A DNA stretch of 64,000 nt from CBDFHC01 sp965247585 (GCA_965247585.1 CBDFHC010000005.1:1178001-1242000); one strand, 5' to 3'. Shown: positions 16,857 through 25,142, counted from the stretch's first letter. The notes: generated from the letters alone by a model not told the origin. Numbers and translations: made by a program.

Positions 16857-17945
16857 GTGCTCCGACTGCTTTCGGCCAACGTCAAGATGTTGTTGCGGGA
16901 CCGGCAGGCCCTGTTCTGGGCGCTGGTCTTTCCGCTTATCTTCGTGGTTGTGTTCGGGCTGTTCGGCGTTGGGGAGCCGGACCCGGTGGACATGGCGATT
17001 ATTGACCTGGCTGACTCCCCAATTTCCCGTTCCATCCGGTCAGAGTTATCCGAAATTGATCTGCTGGACATAACGGATGAATTCGCCACCGAGTCCAAGA
17101 GCAGGGAGGCGGTTGAGGACGGCGATCTGGAGTACGCGCTAATAATCCCGGCCACGGTGGCGGATATTAGCCGGACATCAAGTCAGACCGCCCCGGTGCC
17201 GCTCACGATCTACTTCGACCAGAGCAACCTCCAGTTCAACCAACTGGTGTTTGGAGTGGTGCGGCAGACGCTGGGCCGGGCAAACCTGGAGCTAGCGGGG
17301 GCGCCCCAGAGGATTGCCCTGAGGCCGCAAATAGTCCAGGAAGACGACGTGGACTATTTCGATGTTCTGCTGGTGGGGTTGGTGGGAATGGGAGTGATGT
17401 TCAACTCCATCCTGGTGATAGGCGTGAAGCTGACGTCATACCGGCAGCAGCGGGTCCTGAGACGTATTCTGGTTACCCCGCTGAAGGTGAGAAACTATTT
17501 CGCGTCGGTGGTGCTGACCCACCTGGCCCTGGCGTTGGTGCAGGCGGGGATTATCCTGGCGGTGGGCGTGTTCGCGTTCGGCGGCCAGATATTCGGCAAC
17601 ATCGTGTGGCTGTTCATAATCATCGCGCTGGCAGACCTGGTATTCCTCAACATCGGCTTCGCCATTGGGGGATGGTCCCGCAGCCCCGCGGCAGCTTCCG
17701 GATTGGGTAACGTGATTGCCATGCCAATGATGTTCTTTTCGGGCACCTTCTTTCCCACCTCCAGCCTGCCGGCGTTCCTTCCAGACCTGGTAAAGGTGCT
17801 GCCCCTCACACCCACACTGGAGGCGATGCGTGCCGTGGCCATTGACGGGCAGGCGATATGGCAAACGTGGCCGGAGCTGGCCATGTTGGTGGGTTGGGTG
17901 GCCTTCTCCGCGGCGGTGGCAACCAAGGTGTTCCGGTTTGATTGA
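16857..17945 (+). CDS. ABC-2 type permease
   Basis: A 362-residue membrane subunit with the ABC-2 layout. A first helix (about residues 20-40) is followed by a large extracytoplasmic loop (40-175) and then five helices. The C-terminal segment PMMFFSGTFFPTSSLPAFL is characteristic of ABC-2 exporters. The start is a GTG three bases after the ATPase stop, with no clear ribosome site, so coupling is likely. It works as a dimer with the upstream ATPase for export of an unknown compound. Confidence 0.88.
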   Translation: MLRLLSANVKMLLRDRQALFWALVFPLIFVVVFGLFGVGEPDPVDMAIIDLADSPISRSIRSELSEIDLLDITDEFATESKSREAVEDGDLEYALIIPATVADISRTSSQTAPVPLTIYFDQSNLQFNQLVFGVVRQTLGRANLELAGAPQRIALRPQIVQEDDVDYFDVLLVGLVGMGVMFNSILVIGVKLTSYRQQRVLRRILVTPLKVRNYFASVVLTHLALALVQAGIILAVGVFAFGGQIFGNIVWLFIIIALADLVFLNIGFAIGGWSRSPAAASGLGNVIAMPMMFFSGTFFPTSSLPAFLPDLVKVLPLTPTLEAMRAVAIDGQAIWQTWPELAMLVGWVAFSAAVATKVFRFD

Positions 17946-18317
17946 CCGTCCGGCGGCGGGACCCCTTCTTACCCACCCACCATCCGTCCTTATTGCCTCG
18001 AAAATGGTTCATCTCAGCCTTTGTAAGGGCTCCCCCAACTCACTATCAGCACCTCTACACAGGAAGGTGCAGAGAACCCGGTTTCCCTGCCGGGAGTCTG
18101 AGGGCGTCCCTCAGAAGTTCAATGAAAACTTTCCGGGGCGGGTGGGTGGGAGCCACCATCCTTTGATTTGTCATCCTCTCAATTGGAGGTACCCACCGCT
18201 TTTACCTGCTGCGCCTCGGAATAGGCGCTACCATGCTGTCCTTGGTACCCACCTGCTCAGTTTTCCATCCCCGATAGTGCCGGTCTCAACCGCCATGAGC
18301 GATCGCCTGAACAAGAA
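17946..18317 (+). other. Intergenic region with hairpins and a dispersed repeat copy
   Basis: No gene is supported in these 372 bases. It holds GCACCT/AGGTGC and CCCGG/CCGGG hairpins, the repeat copy at 18091-18150, a GCGCCT/AGGCGC hairpin at 18211-18228 and two copies of GGTACCCACC at 18188 and 18244. The ten bases CCCACCCACC (17972-17981) and their inverse GGTGGGTGGG (18141-18150) bracket the first part. Confidence 0.6.
18091..18150 (+). repeat. Dispersed hairpin repeat, copy 1
   Basis: CGGGAGTCTGAGGG is followed by a three-base loop and CCCTCAGAA, then a tail ending in GGGGCGGG. The stem TCTGAGGG/CCCTCAGA at 18097-18115 is perfect. A second copy with the same stem and tail lies at 53811-53865. 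Confidence 0.7.
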
Positions 18318-18605
18318 TTGAACCAACCAGCACACCTCAACGCGGTGGTGCGGGGCCAGGTACAAGGCGTCAACTACCGTCAATTCGCGGTGGACTGGGG
18401 CCTGAGACTGGGATTGAGCGGGACCGTCCGGAATTTGCCCGGCGGAGCGGCGGTGGAGGTTGAGGCGGAAGGGAAGCAGGATGACCTGGAGCGTCTGCTG
18501 CAGCTTTTGAAAGTGGGGCCAAGGGAGGCGGTGGTGACGGAGGTAGAGGTGCGGTGGGAGGCTCACCAGGGAGGGTACGAGGGCTTCACCATCAGCCATT
18601 CCTAA
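18318..18605 (+). CDS. acyP: Acylphosphatase
   Basis: A 95-residue enzyme that hydrolyses acyl-phosphates. The phosphate-binding loop and catalytic Arg are in VRGQVQGVNYRQFA, and the catalytic Asn is in GTVRNLPGG. The C-terminal strands (VTEVEVRWE, YEGFTISHS) complete the ferredoxin-like fold. The start is a TTG at 18318 and gives the usual family length. It is followed by a convergent small gene. Confidence 0.92.
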   Translation: MNQPAHLNAVVRGQVQGVNYRQFAVDWGLRLGLSGTVRNLPGGAAVEVEAEGKQDDLERLLQLLKVGPREAVVTEVEVRWEAHQGGYEGFTISHS

Positions 18606-18622
18606 GCTTCCGCGGTCTCGGC

Positions 18623-19072
18623 CTAAGTGGAAGCTTCGGTTTCGACCTCTGCCACCAAGGCGGCAAATCCGTAGAACCGGTCCTGGTCCAAGGCCCGTTT
18701 GAGGGCGTCAATGGCAATGTTCATGGGATGGGTGGGCTGCGCCCACTCCTCCGAAACTGCGTAGTGGATGTCTTGGAGCCCCATGGGCTGGTTCCCGCCT
18801 TTTAACAGAACGCGAAACACAATCTCTAGTAGAGGCATACCGGACTTTATGAAGTCTTCTTGCTTGGCGCAGCACTCAGCAATCTGCTTTATCTGGTCGG
18901 CGGCGGATGGCAGGGCGCTGCCCTTTTCCAAACGGCCCTGACAGGCGGAGCAGCGGCGCGCCGCCAAGACACCATCCATCGCCCGGTCTTCCGCCTCGGC
19001 ACGCTGGATATCGATGCAGTAAGACACTCCCGCGTACATGTCTGCCTGGGACTCGCCATTCTCTTGGGTCAT
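18623..19072 (-). CDS. Hypothetical protein with CxxC and possible winged-helix end
   Basis: A 149-residue protein of no family I recognise. It has an N-terminal region with Cys residues (SYCIDIQ), a CSAC motif in ARRCSACQGRLEKG that could bind metal, and an AECCAKQEDF segment. The C-terminal 70 residues (PLLEIVFRVLLKGG to ALDQDRFYGFAAL) look like a small helix-turn-helix or winged-helix domain. It starts 2 nt after the moeA stop, so it is the last gene of the pheT-moeA unit. Confidence 0.6.
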   Translation of the reverse strand: MTQENGESQADMYAGVSYCIDIQRAEAEDRAMDGVLAARRCSACQGRLEKGSALPSAADQIKQIAECCAKQEDFIKSGMPLLEIVFRVLLKGGNQPMGLQDIHYAVSEEWAQPTHPMNIAIDALKRALDQDRFYGFAALVAEVETEAST

Positions 19073-19074
19073 AT

Positions 19075-20379
19075 TTACAACCCTACCTCTTCATTCCAAT
19101 CAAGCATTTTTACCCTTACAACCTGCCCGGCATTAACTTTCGGCATCTCCTCCGGACAGACAGCCAGCCCATTCGCCCGGGCCATGGAGGTCAGGATATT
19201 GGAACCCTGCGGTCCAGTGGGCGTGGCGTGGAAAACGCCGTCCTGTCTGGTGACCACGACTCTAGCAAAAACACGCCTGCCATCATAGTTGACTATTGGG
19301 CCTTGGAGCACCGCGTCAACGGTGGGGCGGCTTAGCATCGTCTTGCCCAGCATTTTAAGTATCGCGGGCCGGGCGAACTCCTCGAAGGCAACCATGGCGC
19401 TGACAGGATTACCCGGGAGTCCCAGGTGAGGCACCTGCCGTCCGTCATGGCCCCTTAGCATTCCCCAGGCCAGGGGTTTGGCCGGACGCATGCGAACCGA
19501 CCAAAAGTTGATTTCCCCCCGCTCCGCAAGCACGTCTTTTACCATATCATAGTCACCCTTGGAAACCCCTGCGGAGGTGAGGAGCAGGTCCGCGCTCAGC
19601 CCCTCTTCCAGCTTTCGGTGCATATCTTCCAGGTTATCCCGGGCGATGCCAAGCAACCGGGGAATTCCGCCGTGCTTCTGTACCGAGGCGGCCAAACTAT
19701 AGCTGTTGGCGTCAAATATCTTGCCGGGTTGAGACGTCTGGCCAGGCGAAAGCAACTCATCTCCCGTGGCCAGTATGGCCACAGTGGGACGGCGTATGAC
19801 CTTGACCACGGTGAGACCAAGAGAGGCCAGGACGCCTATCTCCGAGGGGCGAATCGTTGCGCCCTTTCTCAGGACCAAGTCGCCTAGCTTAACATCCTCG
19901 CCCGCGGGCCGCACGTTGGCGCCATTGTCCTCCTCAGCTTGGATGCCGATTTGGTCCAACGAATCGCCGCGGGCTTTGCGGTCTAGCTCATCGGTAAGCT
20001 CGAAGGGGACCACGGTGTCGCAGCCGGGGGGCACCGGGGCGCCGGTCATGATGCGAATGGCAGTACCCGGAGTTACGGACTCATGGGGTACTTGCCCTGC
20101 GGCCACCAGCCCTATCACCTGCAGGACGACGGGGCTGTCCGGCCGGGCGCCGGTCAGGTCCTGATGCCGGACCGCGTAGCCGTCCATGGCGGAGTTAGCC
20201 GCCGGCGGAATGTCCAAGGGGGACGACACGTCCCCGGCCAGCACCTGGCCCAGGGATTCCAGCAGAGGCTTCTCCTCGGCTTCCAAAGCGTGGAACGCGG
20301 AGATGATGCGGTCGAACGCCTCTTCCACGCTGAGCATGTCGGCGTGATGATGTCCATGGTGACGGTGCTGCTGGGTCAT
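19075..20379 (-). CDS. moeA: Molybdopterin molybdenumtransferase MoeA
   Basis: Inserts molybdenum into adenylylated molybdopterin, 434 residues. Conserved segments are SAMDGYAV, IMTGAPVPPGCDTVVP, ILATGDELLSPGQ, the MoCF signature TSAGVSKGDYD and GLPGNPVSAMVAFEEF. The C-terminal domain IV is present. The N-terminus is unusual: six His in residues 5-13 (HRHHGHHHA), which may bind metal. The ATG overlaps the pheT stop by 4 nt, an odd functional pairing. Confidence 0.93.
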   Translation of the reverse strand: MTQQHRHHGHHHADMLSVEEAFDRIISAFHALEAEEKPLLESLGQVLAGDVSSPLDIPPAANSAMDGYAVRHQDLTGARPDSPVVLQVIGLVAAGQVPHESVTPGTAIRIMTGAPVPPGCDTVVPFELTDELDRKARGDSLDQIGIQAEEDNGANVRPAGEDVKLGDLVLRKGATIRPSEIGVLASLGLTVVKVIRRPTVAILATGDELLSPGQTSQPGKIFDANSYSLAASVQKHGGIPRLLGIARDNLEDMHRKLEEGLSADLLLTSAGVSKGDYDMVKDVLAERGEINFWSVRMRPAKPLAWGMLRGHDGRQVPHLGLPGNPVSAMVAFEEFARPAILKMLGKTMLSRPTVDAVLQGPIVNYDGRRVFARVVVTRQDGVFHATPTGPQGSNILTSMARANGLAVCPEEMPKVNAGQVVRVKMLDWNEEVGL

Positions 20380-22793
20380 GACGGGCTTTCGCTCTGTCCC
20401 CGCAACGTGGCGTTCAACTGGTGCTCCAGCGAGCGGACCACTTTGTTCATGGCTTTCCCCACTTCATCCGAAGAGAGTGTCCTGTCCGGCGCTTGGAAGT
20501 AGATGCGGTAGGCTAGGGAGCTCTTTCCTGCGGGAATGCCCTCGCCATCGTAAGCATCAAAGAGGACGGCCCGCTCCACAAGAGGGGCTTTTTGGATTAG
20601 GGACTGGACCCGGGCTGCGGTAGCGCTCCTATCCACCAGGATAGAGATGTCTCTTATGGAGCTGGGGTATCTGGCCAAGGGTCTCACCGCACCGCGCCGG
20701 GGCGGTACAGCGGCCAGGAGCCGCGCTACGTCCAACTCAAGATAGGCGGTGGCGCCGCCTTCCGCTTCGAAGGCTTCCAACACCACGGGATGGACTTCAC
20801 CCACAACGCCTACAGCGGTGTCGCCCACAAGGATCTCGGCGGCCCGGCCCGGGTGGAAGAATTCTTCGCTGGCGGGCTGGAAGCTCCCGTCCAGGCCCAG
20901 TTGGCCCAAGAGCGACTCGGCCACCCCTTTAGCGTCGAAGAAGCCGTGGACACCGCCGTCGCCCAGCCATCCCTCGTCGGCACGGGGTCCATGGAACACG
21001 GCGGCGACGGTCTCCCGCTCGTCCGGCAGGTCGTTAGGCCGATGGAGATAGACCCTGCCTATTTCGAACAGCTTCATGGGGCCACGTTGGTAGCTCAGGT
21101 TAGCAGATAGTGTCCGCAGGATGCTGGCTCGCAGGGTGGGCCGCAGGTACTCATAGTCCACGCTCATGGGGTTGGCCACCCGCAATAGGGTGGCAGGGTC
21201 AACCTGAGCGGCGGCCCTTTTCAGCGCGTCCAGGCTGACGGCGGAATAGGAGATGACCTCCTGCAACCTTTCCCGCACCAGCAGGTCCCGGAGCCGTTCC
21301 CGAAAGTCCCGTAGGGTCTGTGGCTCAAATGCCGGTAGATGGGATGAGAGCATGGTGGTGGGGATGCCCTCGTACCCAATGATCCGGGCCACCTCTTCCA
21401 CCAGGTCGTCCTCTATTTCAATGTCGCTGCGCCAGTAAGGGACGGTGACCTGAAGCGCCGCGGCGCCGTCTTCCTGGCATTCGAAGCCAAGGGAAGTGAG
21501 GACCGAGGCGGCTTGAGGCAATGGGATTTCCACGCCCAGCACCTGTTGGACCCGCGCTTCGGTAAGCCGCAGGGTGGGATCAGGACGCCTGCCCGGGTAC
21601 ACGTCAATGACTCCCTTGGCCACGGCGCCCCCGGCCACCTGGTGAATAAGCTGGGTAGCGCGTCGGAGGGCTGGTTCCGGGAGGCCGGGGCGCAGCCCCT
21701 TCTCAAACCGCAGGGTGGCTTCGGTACGCAGACGTAGAGACTGGGCGGTCTTTCGGTTGTTGATCGGAAGGAAGCTGGCCGACTCCAATAGAACATCGGT
21801 TGTCTCGCTGGTGATCTCGCTCTCGGCGCCGCCTATAACGCCGCCGATTCCAATAGCGTCCCGCGTGTCTGAGATGACCAGGTTCTCCGAAGAGAGGAGC
21901 CGGGTTTCGCCGTCCAGGGTCTCCAGGGCCTCGCCGGTCCAGGCGCGGCGCACCACCACCCGACGGTGGAGCAGCTTGTGGAAGTTGAAGGCGTGAAGCG
22001 GCTGGCCATACTCCAGCATTACATAATTGGTGACGTCCACCACGTTGTTGATAGGCCGAAAGCCGCACTTGGTCAGCCGGTCCTGTAGCCAGGCAGGCGA
22101 TGGACCCACCTTAATGCCTTGAATGAGGCTGGCCGTATAGCGGGGACAGAGCTGGCCGTCCATGATATTTACGGAGGTCTGACTATGGATGGAAGGGCCT
22201 TCTTCCTGGTACGAAGAATCTGGCAGGTGGACCGGGACGCCGGTGAGAGCGGCCACCTCATAGGCCACTCCCAACAGGGATAGCCAGTCAGACCGGTTGG
22301 GCGTGACCTCCAGGTCCAGAACGGTGTCGCCCATATAGTCGTTAAGAGGCATACCCAGCGGAGCGTCTTCCGGCAGCACCATGATGCCGTCGTGGTTATC
22401 GCCCAGCCCCAGCTCCTTCTCGGAACAGACCATACCCTCGGACACAACGCCACGAATTTTGGCGGCTTTGAGCACAGAGGGCTTGCCGGTGTGGGCGTCT
22501 ACAAGGCTGGCGCCTACCCGGGCGAAGGCGATCTTCTGCCCTGCGGCAACGTTGGGGGCGCCGCAGACCACCTGGTGGGCGCCGTTGCCGGTGGTAACGG
22601 TGCACAGGGTGAGCCGGTCCGCGTTGGGGTGCGGCTCTACTTTCTCAACGTATCCAATGGAGCAGTGCTCCCACCCGCCGACGGTCTTTACGTCACCGAC
22701 TTCCAAACCCGCCATGGTGAGGCGGTGGGCCAGCTCCTCCACGGGAATGGTGATGTCAACCAGCTCTTTAAGCCAGGAAAGAGGGACTAGCAT
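20376..22793 (-). CDS. pheT: Phenylalanyl-tRNA synthetase beta subunit
   Basis: An 805-residue subunit of the alpha2-beta2 enzyme. Domains in order are B1 (PLSWLKELVDI), the OB-type tRNA-binding domain B2 (CSIGYVEKVEPHPNADRLTLC), editing domain B3/B4 (SDWLSLLGVAYEVAALTG), B5, catalytic-like B6/B7 and the C-terminal ferredoxin-like anticodon-binding domain (LARYPSSIRDISILVD). Length is typical. It starts at an ATG 6 nt after hicA, so it is probably transcribed through the toxin-antitoxin pair from the pheS promoter and the hicBA promoter. Confidence 0.95.
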   Translation of the reverse strand: MLVPLSWLKELVDITIPVEELAHRLTMAGLEVGDVKTVGGWEHCSIGYVEKVEPHPNADRLTLCTVTTGNGAHQVVCGAPNVAAGQKIAFARVGASLVDAHTGKPSVLKAAKIRGVVSEGMVCSEKELGLGDNHDGIMVLPEDAPLGMPLNDYMGDTVLDLEVTPNRSDWLSLLGVAYEVAALTGVPVHLPDSSYQEEGPSIHSQTSVNIMDGQLCPRYTASLIQGIKVGPSPAWLQDRLTKCGFRPINNVVDVTNYVMLEYGQPLHAFNFHKLLHRRVVVRRAWTGEALETLDGETRLLSSENLVISDTRDAIGIGGVIGGAESEITSETTDVLLESASFLPINNRKTAQSLRLRTEATLRFEKGLRPGLPEPALRRATQLIHQVAGGAVAKGVIDVYPGRRPDPTLRLTEARVQQVLGVEIPLPQAASVLTSLGFECQEDGAAALQVTVPYWRSDIEIEDDLVEEVARIIGYEGIPTTMLSSHLPAFEPQTLRDFRERLRDLLVRERLQEVISYSAVSLDALKRAAAQVDPATLLRVANPMSVDYEYLRPTLRASILRTLSANLSYQRGPMKLFEIGRVYLHRPNDLPDERETVAAVFHGPRADEGWLGDGGVHGFFDAKGVAESLLGQLGLDGSFQPASEEFFHPGRAAEILVGDTAVGVVGEVHPVVLEAFEAEGGATAYLELDVARLLAAVPPRRGAVRPLARYPSSIRDISILVDRSATAARVQSLIQKAPLVERAVLFDAYDGEGIPAGKSSLAYRIYFQAPDRTLSSDEVGKAMNKVVRSLEHQLNATLRGQSESPS

Positions 22794-22799
22794 GAACGT

Positions 22800-23051
22800 C
22801 TACATGCCCCTTAGGGCATCTATCAAGGTGGACTTAGAAACACCGGCCCAGATGCTCACTTCATTCAGTATGTCGTTCAATGTTCCCTTAGCTACTTCTC
22901 CGTGGAGCGGAATAGTAACGCTATGTTGGCCAGGGTCTCTTGTGCTGCGCATCCTGATGTGGCTTCCCCTTTGCCTGACTGTTACGTATGCCAGGCTTGC
23001 CAGCAGTCTGACGATCTGTCTCCCGCTAACCGGCGGGAGTCTCGATACCAC
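22800..23051 (-). CDS. hicA: HicA-type mRNA interferase toxin
   Basis: An 83-residue protein of the HicA/YcfA family. It shows LPPVSGRQIVRLLASLAY, the catalytic His in RQRGSHIRM and the strand VTIPLHGEVAKGTLNDILNE. HicA folds as a small dsRNA-binding domain and cuts mRNA. The C-terminus is extended by about 20 residues, ending in KSTLIDALRGM. The GTG start lies 26 nt inside the end of hicB, so expression is coupled to the antitoxin. The pair sits between pheS and pheT. Confidence 0.88.
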   Translation of the reverse strand: MVSRLPPVSGRQIVRLLASLAYVTVRQRGSHIRMRSTRDPGQHSVTIPLHGEVAKGTLNDILNEVSIWAGVSKSTLIDALRGM

Positions 23052-23250
23052 TGTCTATCTGGACCTCAGTCAATACCAATATTTGAAGTGACTGGAGGTT
23101 TGGTAACTCGTCTTCGTAGTGGAGCGCTACGGCCTCTTTGATGTTGGCCATCAGTTGGTCCAAAGTGTCTCCTTGGGTGAATACCGCCGCGCCAATGCCT
23201 CGAGCGCACCAGTGCGCGCCGTCATGATAGGCCTCCAACTTAACCAGCAA
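23026..23250 (-). CDS. hicB: HicB-type antitoxin
   Basis: A 74-residue protein with the degenerate RNase H-like HicB fold. It shows VKLEAYHDGAHWCARGIGAAVFTQGDTLDQLMANIKEAVALHYED. It lacks the C-terminal ribbon-helix-helix or Xre DNA-binding domain of longer HicB forms. The start is a TTG at 23250 with AGAGG 5 nt upstream; a TGA closes the frame just above. It precedes hicA, the order seen in several hicBA loci, and has its own promoter at 23340-23368. Confidence 0.85.
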   Translation of the reverse strand: MLVKLEAYHDGAHWCARGIGAAVFTQGDTLDQLMANIKEAVALHYEDELPNLQSLQILVLTEVQIDSGIETPAG

Positions 23251-23339
23251 CGTTGCCTCTCATTTGCGCTCCGATATTGGTACCGCAGCTTGGCATCCCT
23301 GGACTGGGCACACCCTTTGAACACCCTGCCTCAATGGTC

Positions 23340-23368
23340 ACCATAGCCTCACGTGAGAGCGCAGTCAA
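23340..23368 (-). promoter_or_regulatory. Promoter of hicBA with a palindrome in the spacer
   Basis: On the minus strand TTGACT, a 17-nt spacer and TATGGT. The spacer contains the perfect palindrome CTCACGTGAG (23348-23357), a candidate operator. Confidence 0.6.
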
Positions 23369-23379
23369 CGAAGGCAGTG

Positions 23380-24441
23380 CTAAAACTGCCGCAGGAAGCG
23401 CAGGTCGTTGGAGTAGAAGAGGCGAATGTCCTCAATGCCGTACTTGAGCATGGCAATGCGCTCCGGCCCCAGGCCAAAGGCGAAGCCGGTGTAAACCGCC
23501 GGGTCGTACCCCACGCCCTCCAGGACCCGGGGGTGAACCATACCCGCGCCCAGGATCTCCAGCCAGCCTGACTCCCTGCAAATCCGGCAACCCACGCCGG
23601 TGCCATCGCAGGCGAAGCAGTCCACGGACATGTCAACGCCGGGCTCCACAAAGGGAAAGTAGTCGCAGCGGAAGCGCACCTTTCGGTCCGGGCCGAATAT
23701 GCGGCGGGCGAATTCGTAAAGCGTCCCCTTGAGGTCAGCAAAGGTAATCCCTTTATCCACCGCCAAGCCTTCCACCTGGTAGAAATGCCACTCGTGGGTT
23801 GCGTCGGTGGCCTCGTAGCGGTAGCACTTGCCCGGGACAATGACCCGCACCGGCGGCTGCATGCGCTCCATGGTCCGCGCCTGCATCGGGGAGGTATGGG
23901 TGCGAAGGAGCATGGGACGCTGGCCTTCTTTATCAACGTAGTCTATCCAGAGGGTGTTCCACATATCGCGGGCGGGATGGTCCTTGGGGATATTTAGCAT
24001 CTCGAAATTGTAGCGGTCCCACTCCACCTCAGGACCCTCCACAATTTGAAAACCCATGGCCACGAAGGCGTCACAAATCTCGCGAAGTATCTGGGTCAAG
24101 GGATGGTAGCGGCCCACGGGCGCCGGGCGTCCGGGGCGGGTTACATCAATCTGACCTTCGTTGGCCAGGCCGGAGAGGTGGCTGTCCATCACCCGGACTT
24201 GCGCCTCATCCAGGGCGGTTTCCAGACGTGCTTTTACGGTGTTTGCCTGGGCGCCCACCAACCGCCGCTCGTCCGGGGACAGGTCTTTGAGGCCGCGCAG
24301 AATTCCGGTGAGCCGCCCCTTTCTACCCAAATACGACAGCCTCCAATTTTCCAACTGGTCGGCGGCGGCGAGCGACTGCAACTCGTCCAACGCGCCGGTT
24401 TCCAGGTCAGCCAGCGTTTGGGCCAGGGCGGGGGACGTCAT
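23380..24441 (-). CDS. pheS: Phenylalanyl-tRNA synthetase alpha subunit
   Basis: The catalytic subunit of PheRS, 353 residues. The N-terminal coiled coil (about 1-85) is followed by the class II core: motif 1 near RYHPLTQILREICDAFVAMGF, motif 2 in RVIVPGKCYRYEATDATHEWHFYQVEG and motif 3 in GVGYDPAVYTGFAFGLGPERIAML. The Phe-pocket segments FPFVEPGVDMSV and CRESGWLEILGAGM are intact. It starts at an ATG about 60 nt after its promoter. The hicBA genes follow it, instead of pheT. Confidence 0.95.
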   Translation of the reverse strand: MTSPALAQTLADLETGALDELQSLAAADQLENWRLSYLGRKGRLTGILRGLKDLSPDERRLVGAQANTVKARLETALDEAQVRVMDSHLSGLANEGQIDVTRPGRPAPVGRYHPLTQILREICDAFVAMGFQIVEGPEVEWDRYNFEMLNIPKDHPARDMWNTLWIDYVDKEGQRPMLLRTHTSPMQARTMERMQPPVRVIVPGKCYRYEATDATHEWHFYQVEGLAVDKGITFADLKGTLYEFARRIFGPDRKVRFRCDYFPFVEPGVDMSVDCFACDGTGVGCRICRESGWLEILGAGMVHPRVLEGVGYDPAVYTGFAFGLGPERIAMLKYGIEDIRLFYSNDLRFLRQF

Positions 24442-24508
24442 TGACGTGTACCGATACGGCGGAGCAAGTTTACGAAATCCTTCACATTACGCCAGGATAT
24501 TGAACAAC

Positions 24509-24537
24509 ATTATAAAATTGAGCCCATATGGGGTCAA
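24509..24537 (-). promoter_or_regulatory. Promoter of pheS
   Basis: On the minus strand TTGACC, a 17-nt spacer and a perfect TATAAT. CATATG follows the -35 box by one base. The leader of about 60 nt is too short for a T-box. Confidence 0.8.
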
Positions 24538-24587
24538 GGAATACCTCAACTGCTCGGCATTAAACGGCAGTGGCGGGCGAAAATTCG

Positions 24588-24616
24588 TTGACAAGCCTCA
24601 ATCGCTAACTTAGAAT
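24588..24616 (+). promoter_or_regulatory. Promoter of rpsP-khpA
   Basis: A consensus TTGACA, a 17-nt spacer and TAGAAT, with a leader of about 35 nt to the rpsP ATG. Confidence 0.82.
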
Positions 24617-24657
24617 CGCCAATTGATACCGTTCTAATTCTGCAAGGACTACCCTGA

Positions 24658-24915
24658 ATGCTCAGAATACGCCTCCGGAGGGTGGGGAAAAAGAAGCAAC
24701 CCTCCTACCGAATCGTAGTGGCCGACTCCCGATCGCCCAGAGATGGGGACTTTGTGGAGCGTATCGGCCATTACAACCCCAGAGAAGACCCGCCGGCGAT
24801 TACCCTTGATAAGGACCTCGCACGGAAGTGGCTGCGGCAGGGAGCACAGCCTTCAGAAGCCGTCCAGCGCATCTTCAAATGGCAAAAGCTCGATGAGGAA
24901 GAAAGTGCACCGTAA
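24658..24915 (+). CDS. rpsP: 30S ribosomal protein S16
   Basis: An 85-residue ribosomal protein with the S16 signature at the N-terminus (MLRIRLRRVGKKKQPSYRIV) and the conserved SPRDGDFVERIGHYNP. Length is normal. It starts at an ATG after GCAAGGAC. The stop overlaps the khpA start by one base. Confidence 0.95.
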   Translation: MLRIRLRRVGKKKQPSYRIVVADSRSPRDGDFVERIGHYNPREDPPAITLDKDLARKWLRQGAQPSEAVQRIFKWQKLDEEESAP

Positions 24916-25142
24916 TGCAGGAGCTGATCGAGTATATCGCCAAAAGCCTGGTGAGTAAGCCGGAGGACGTGAAGGTTACCTCAGAGATGGAGGAAGACCG
25001 GATGGTCCTGAAGCTGGAAGTGGCGCCGGAGGACAAAGGCAGGATTATAGGCCGGGAGGGACGGGTGGCCCAGGCCATGCGCACGTTGCTACGGGTGGCC
25101 GCCATCAAGGACGGCACCAGGGTGATCCTAGAGATAGTATAG
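24915..25142 (+). CDS. khpA: KH-domain RNA-binding protein KhpA
   Basis: A 75-residue single KH domain with the RNA-binding GxxG loop in KGRIIGREGRVAQAMRTLLR. KhpA proteins bind RNA with the Jag/KhpB partner in other Gram-positives, and the gene commonly follows rpsP. The ATG overlaps the rpsP stop (TAATG). A terminator follows 30 nt after the stop. Confidence 0.9.
   Translation: MQELIEYIAKSLVSKPEDVKVTSEMEEDRMVLKLEVAPEDKGRIIGREGRVAQAMRTLLRVAAIKDGTRVILEIV

Noticed and set aside
18211..18228. GCGCCT/AGGCGC hairpin as a terminator or riboswitch
   Set aside because: It is short, lacks a T-run, and matches no riboswitch core I know.
24441..24502. T-box leader in front of pheS
   Set aside because: The predicted leader is only about 60 nt and shows no T-box sequence or terminator.
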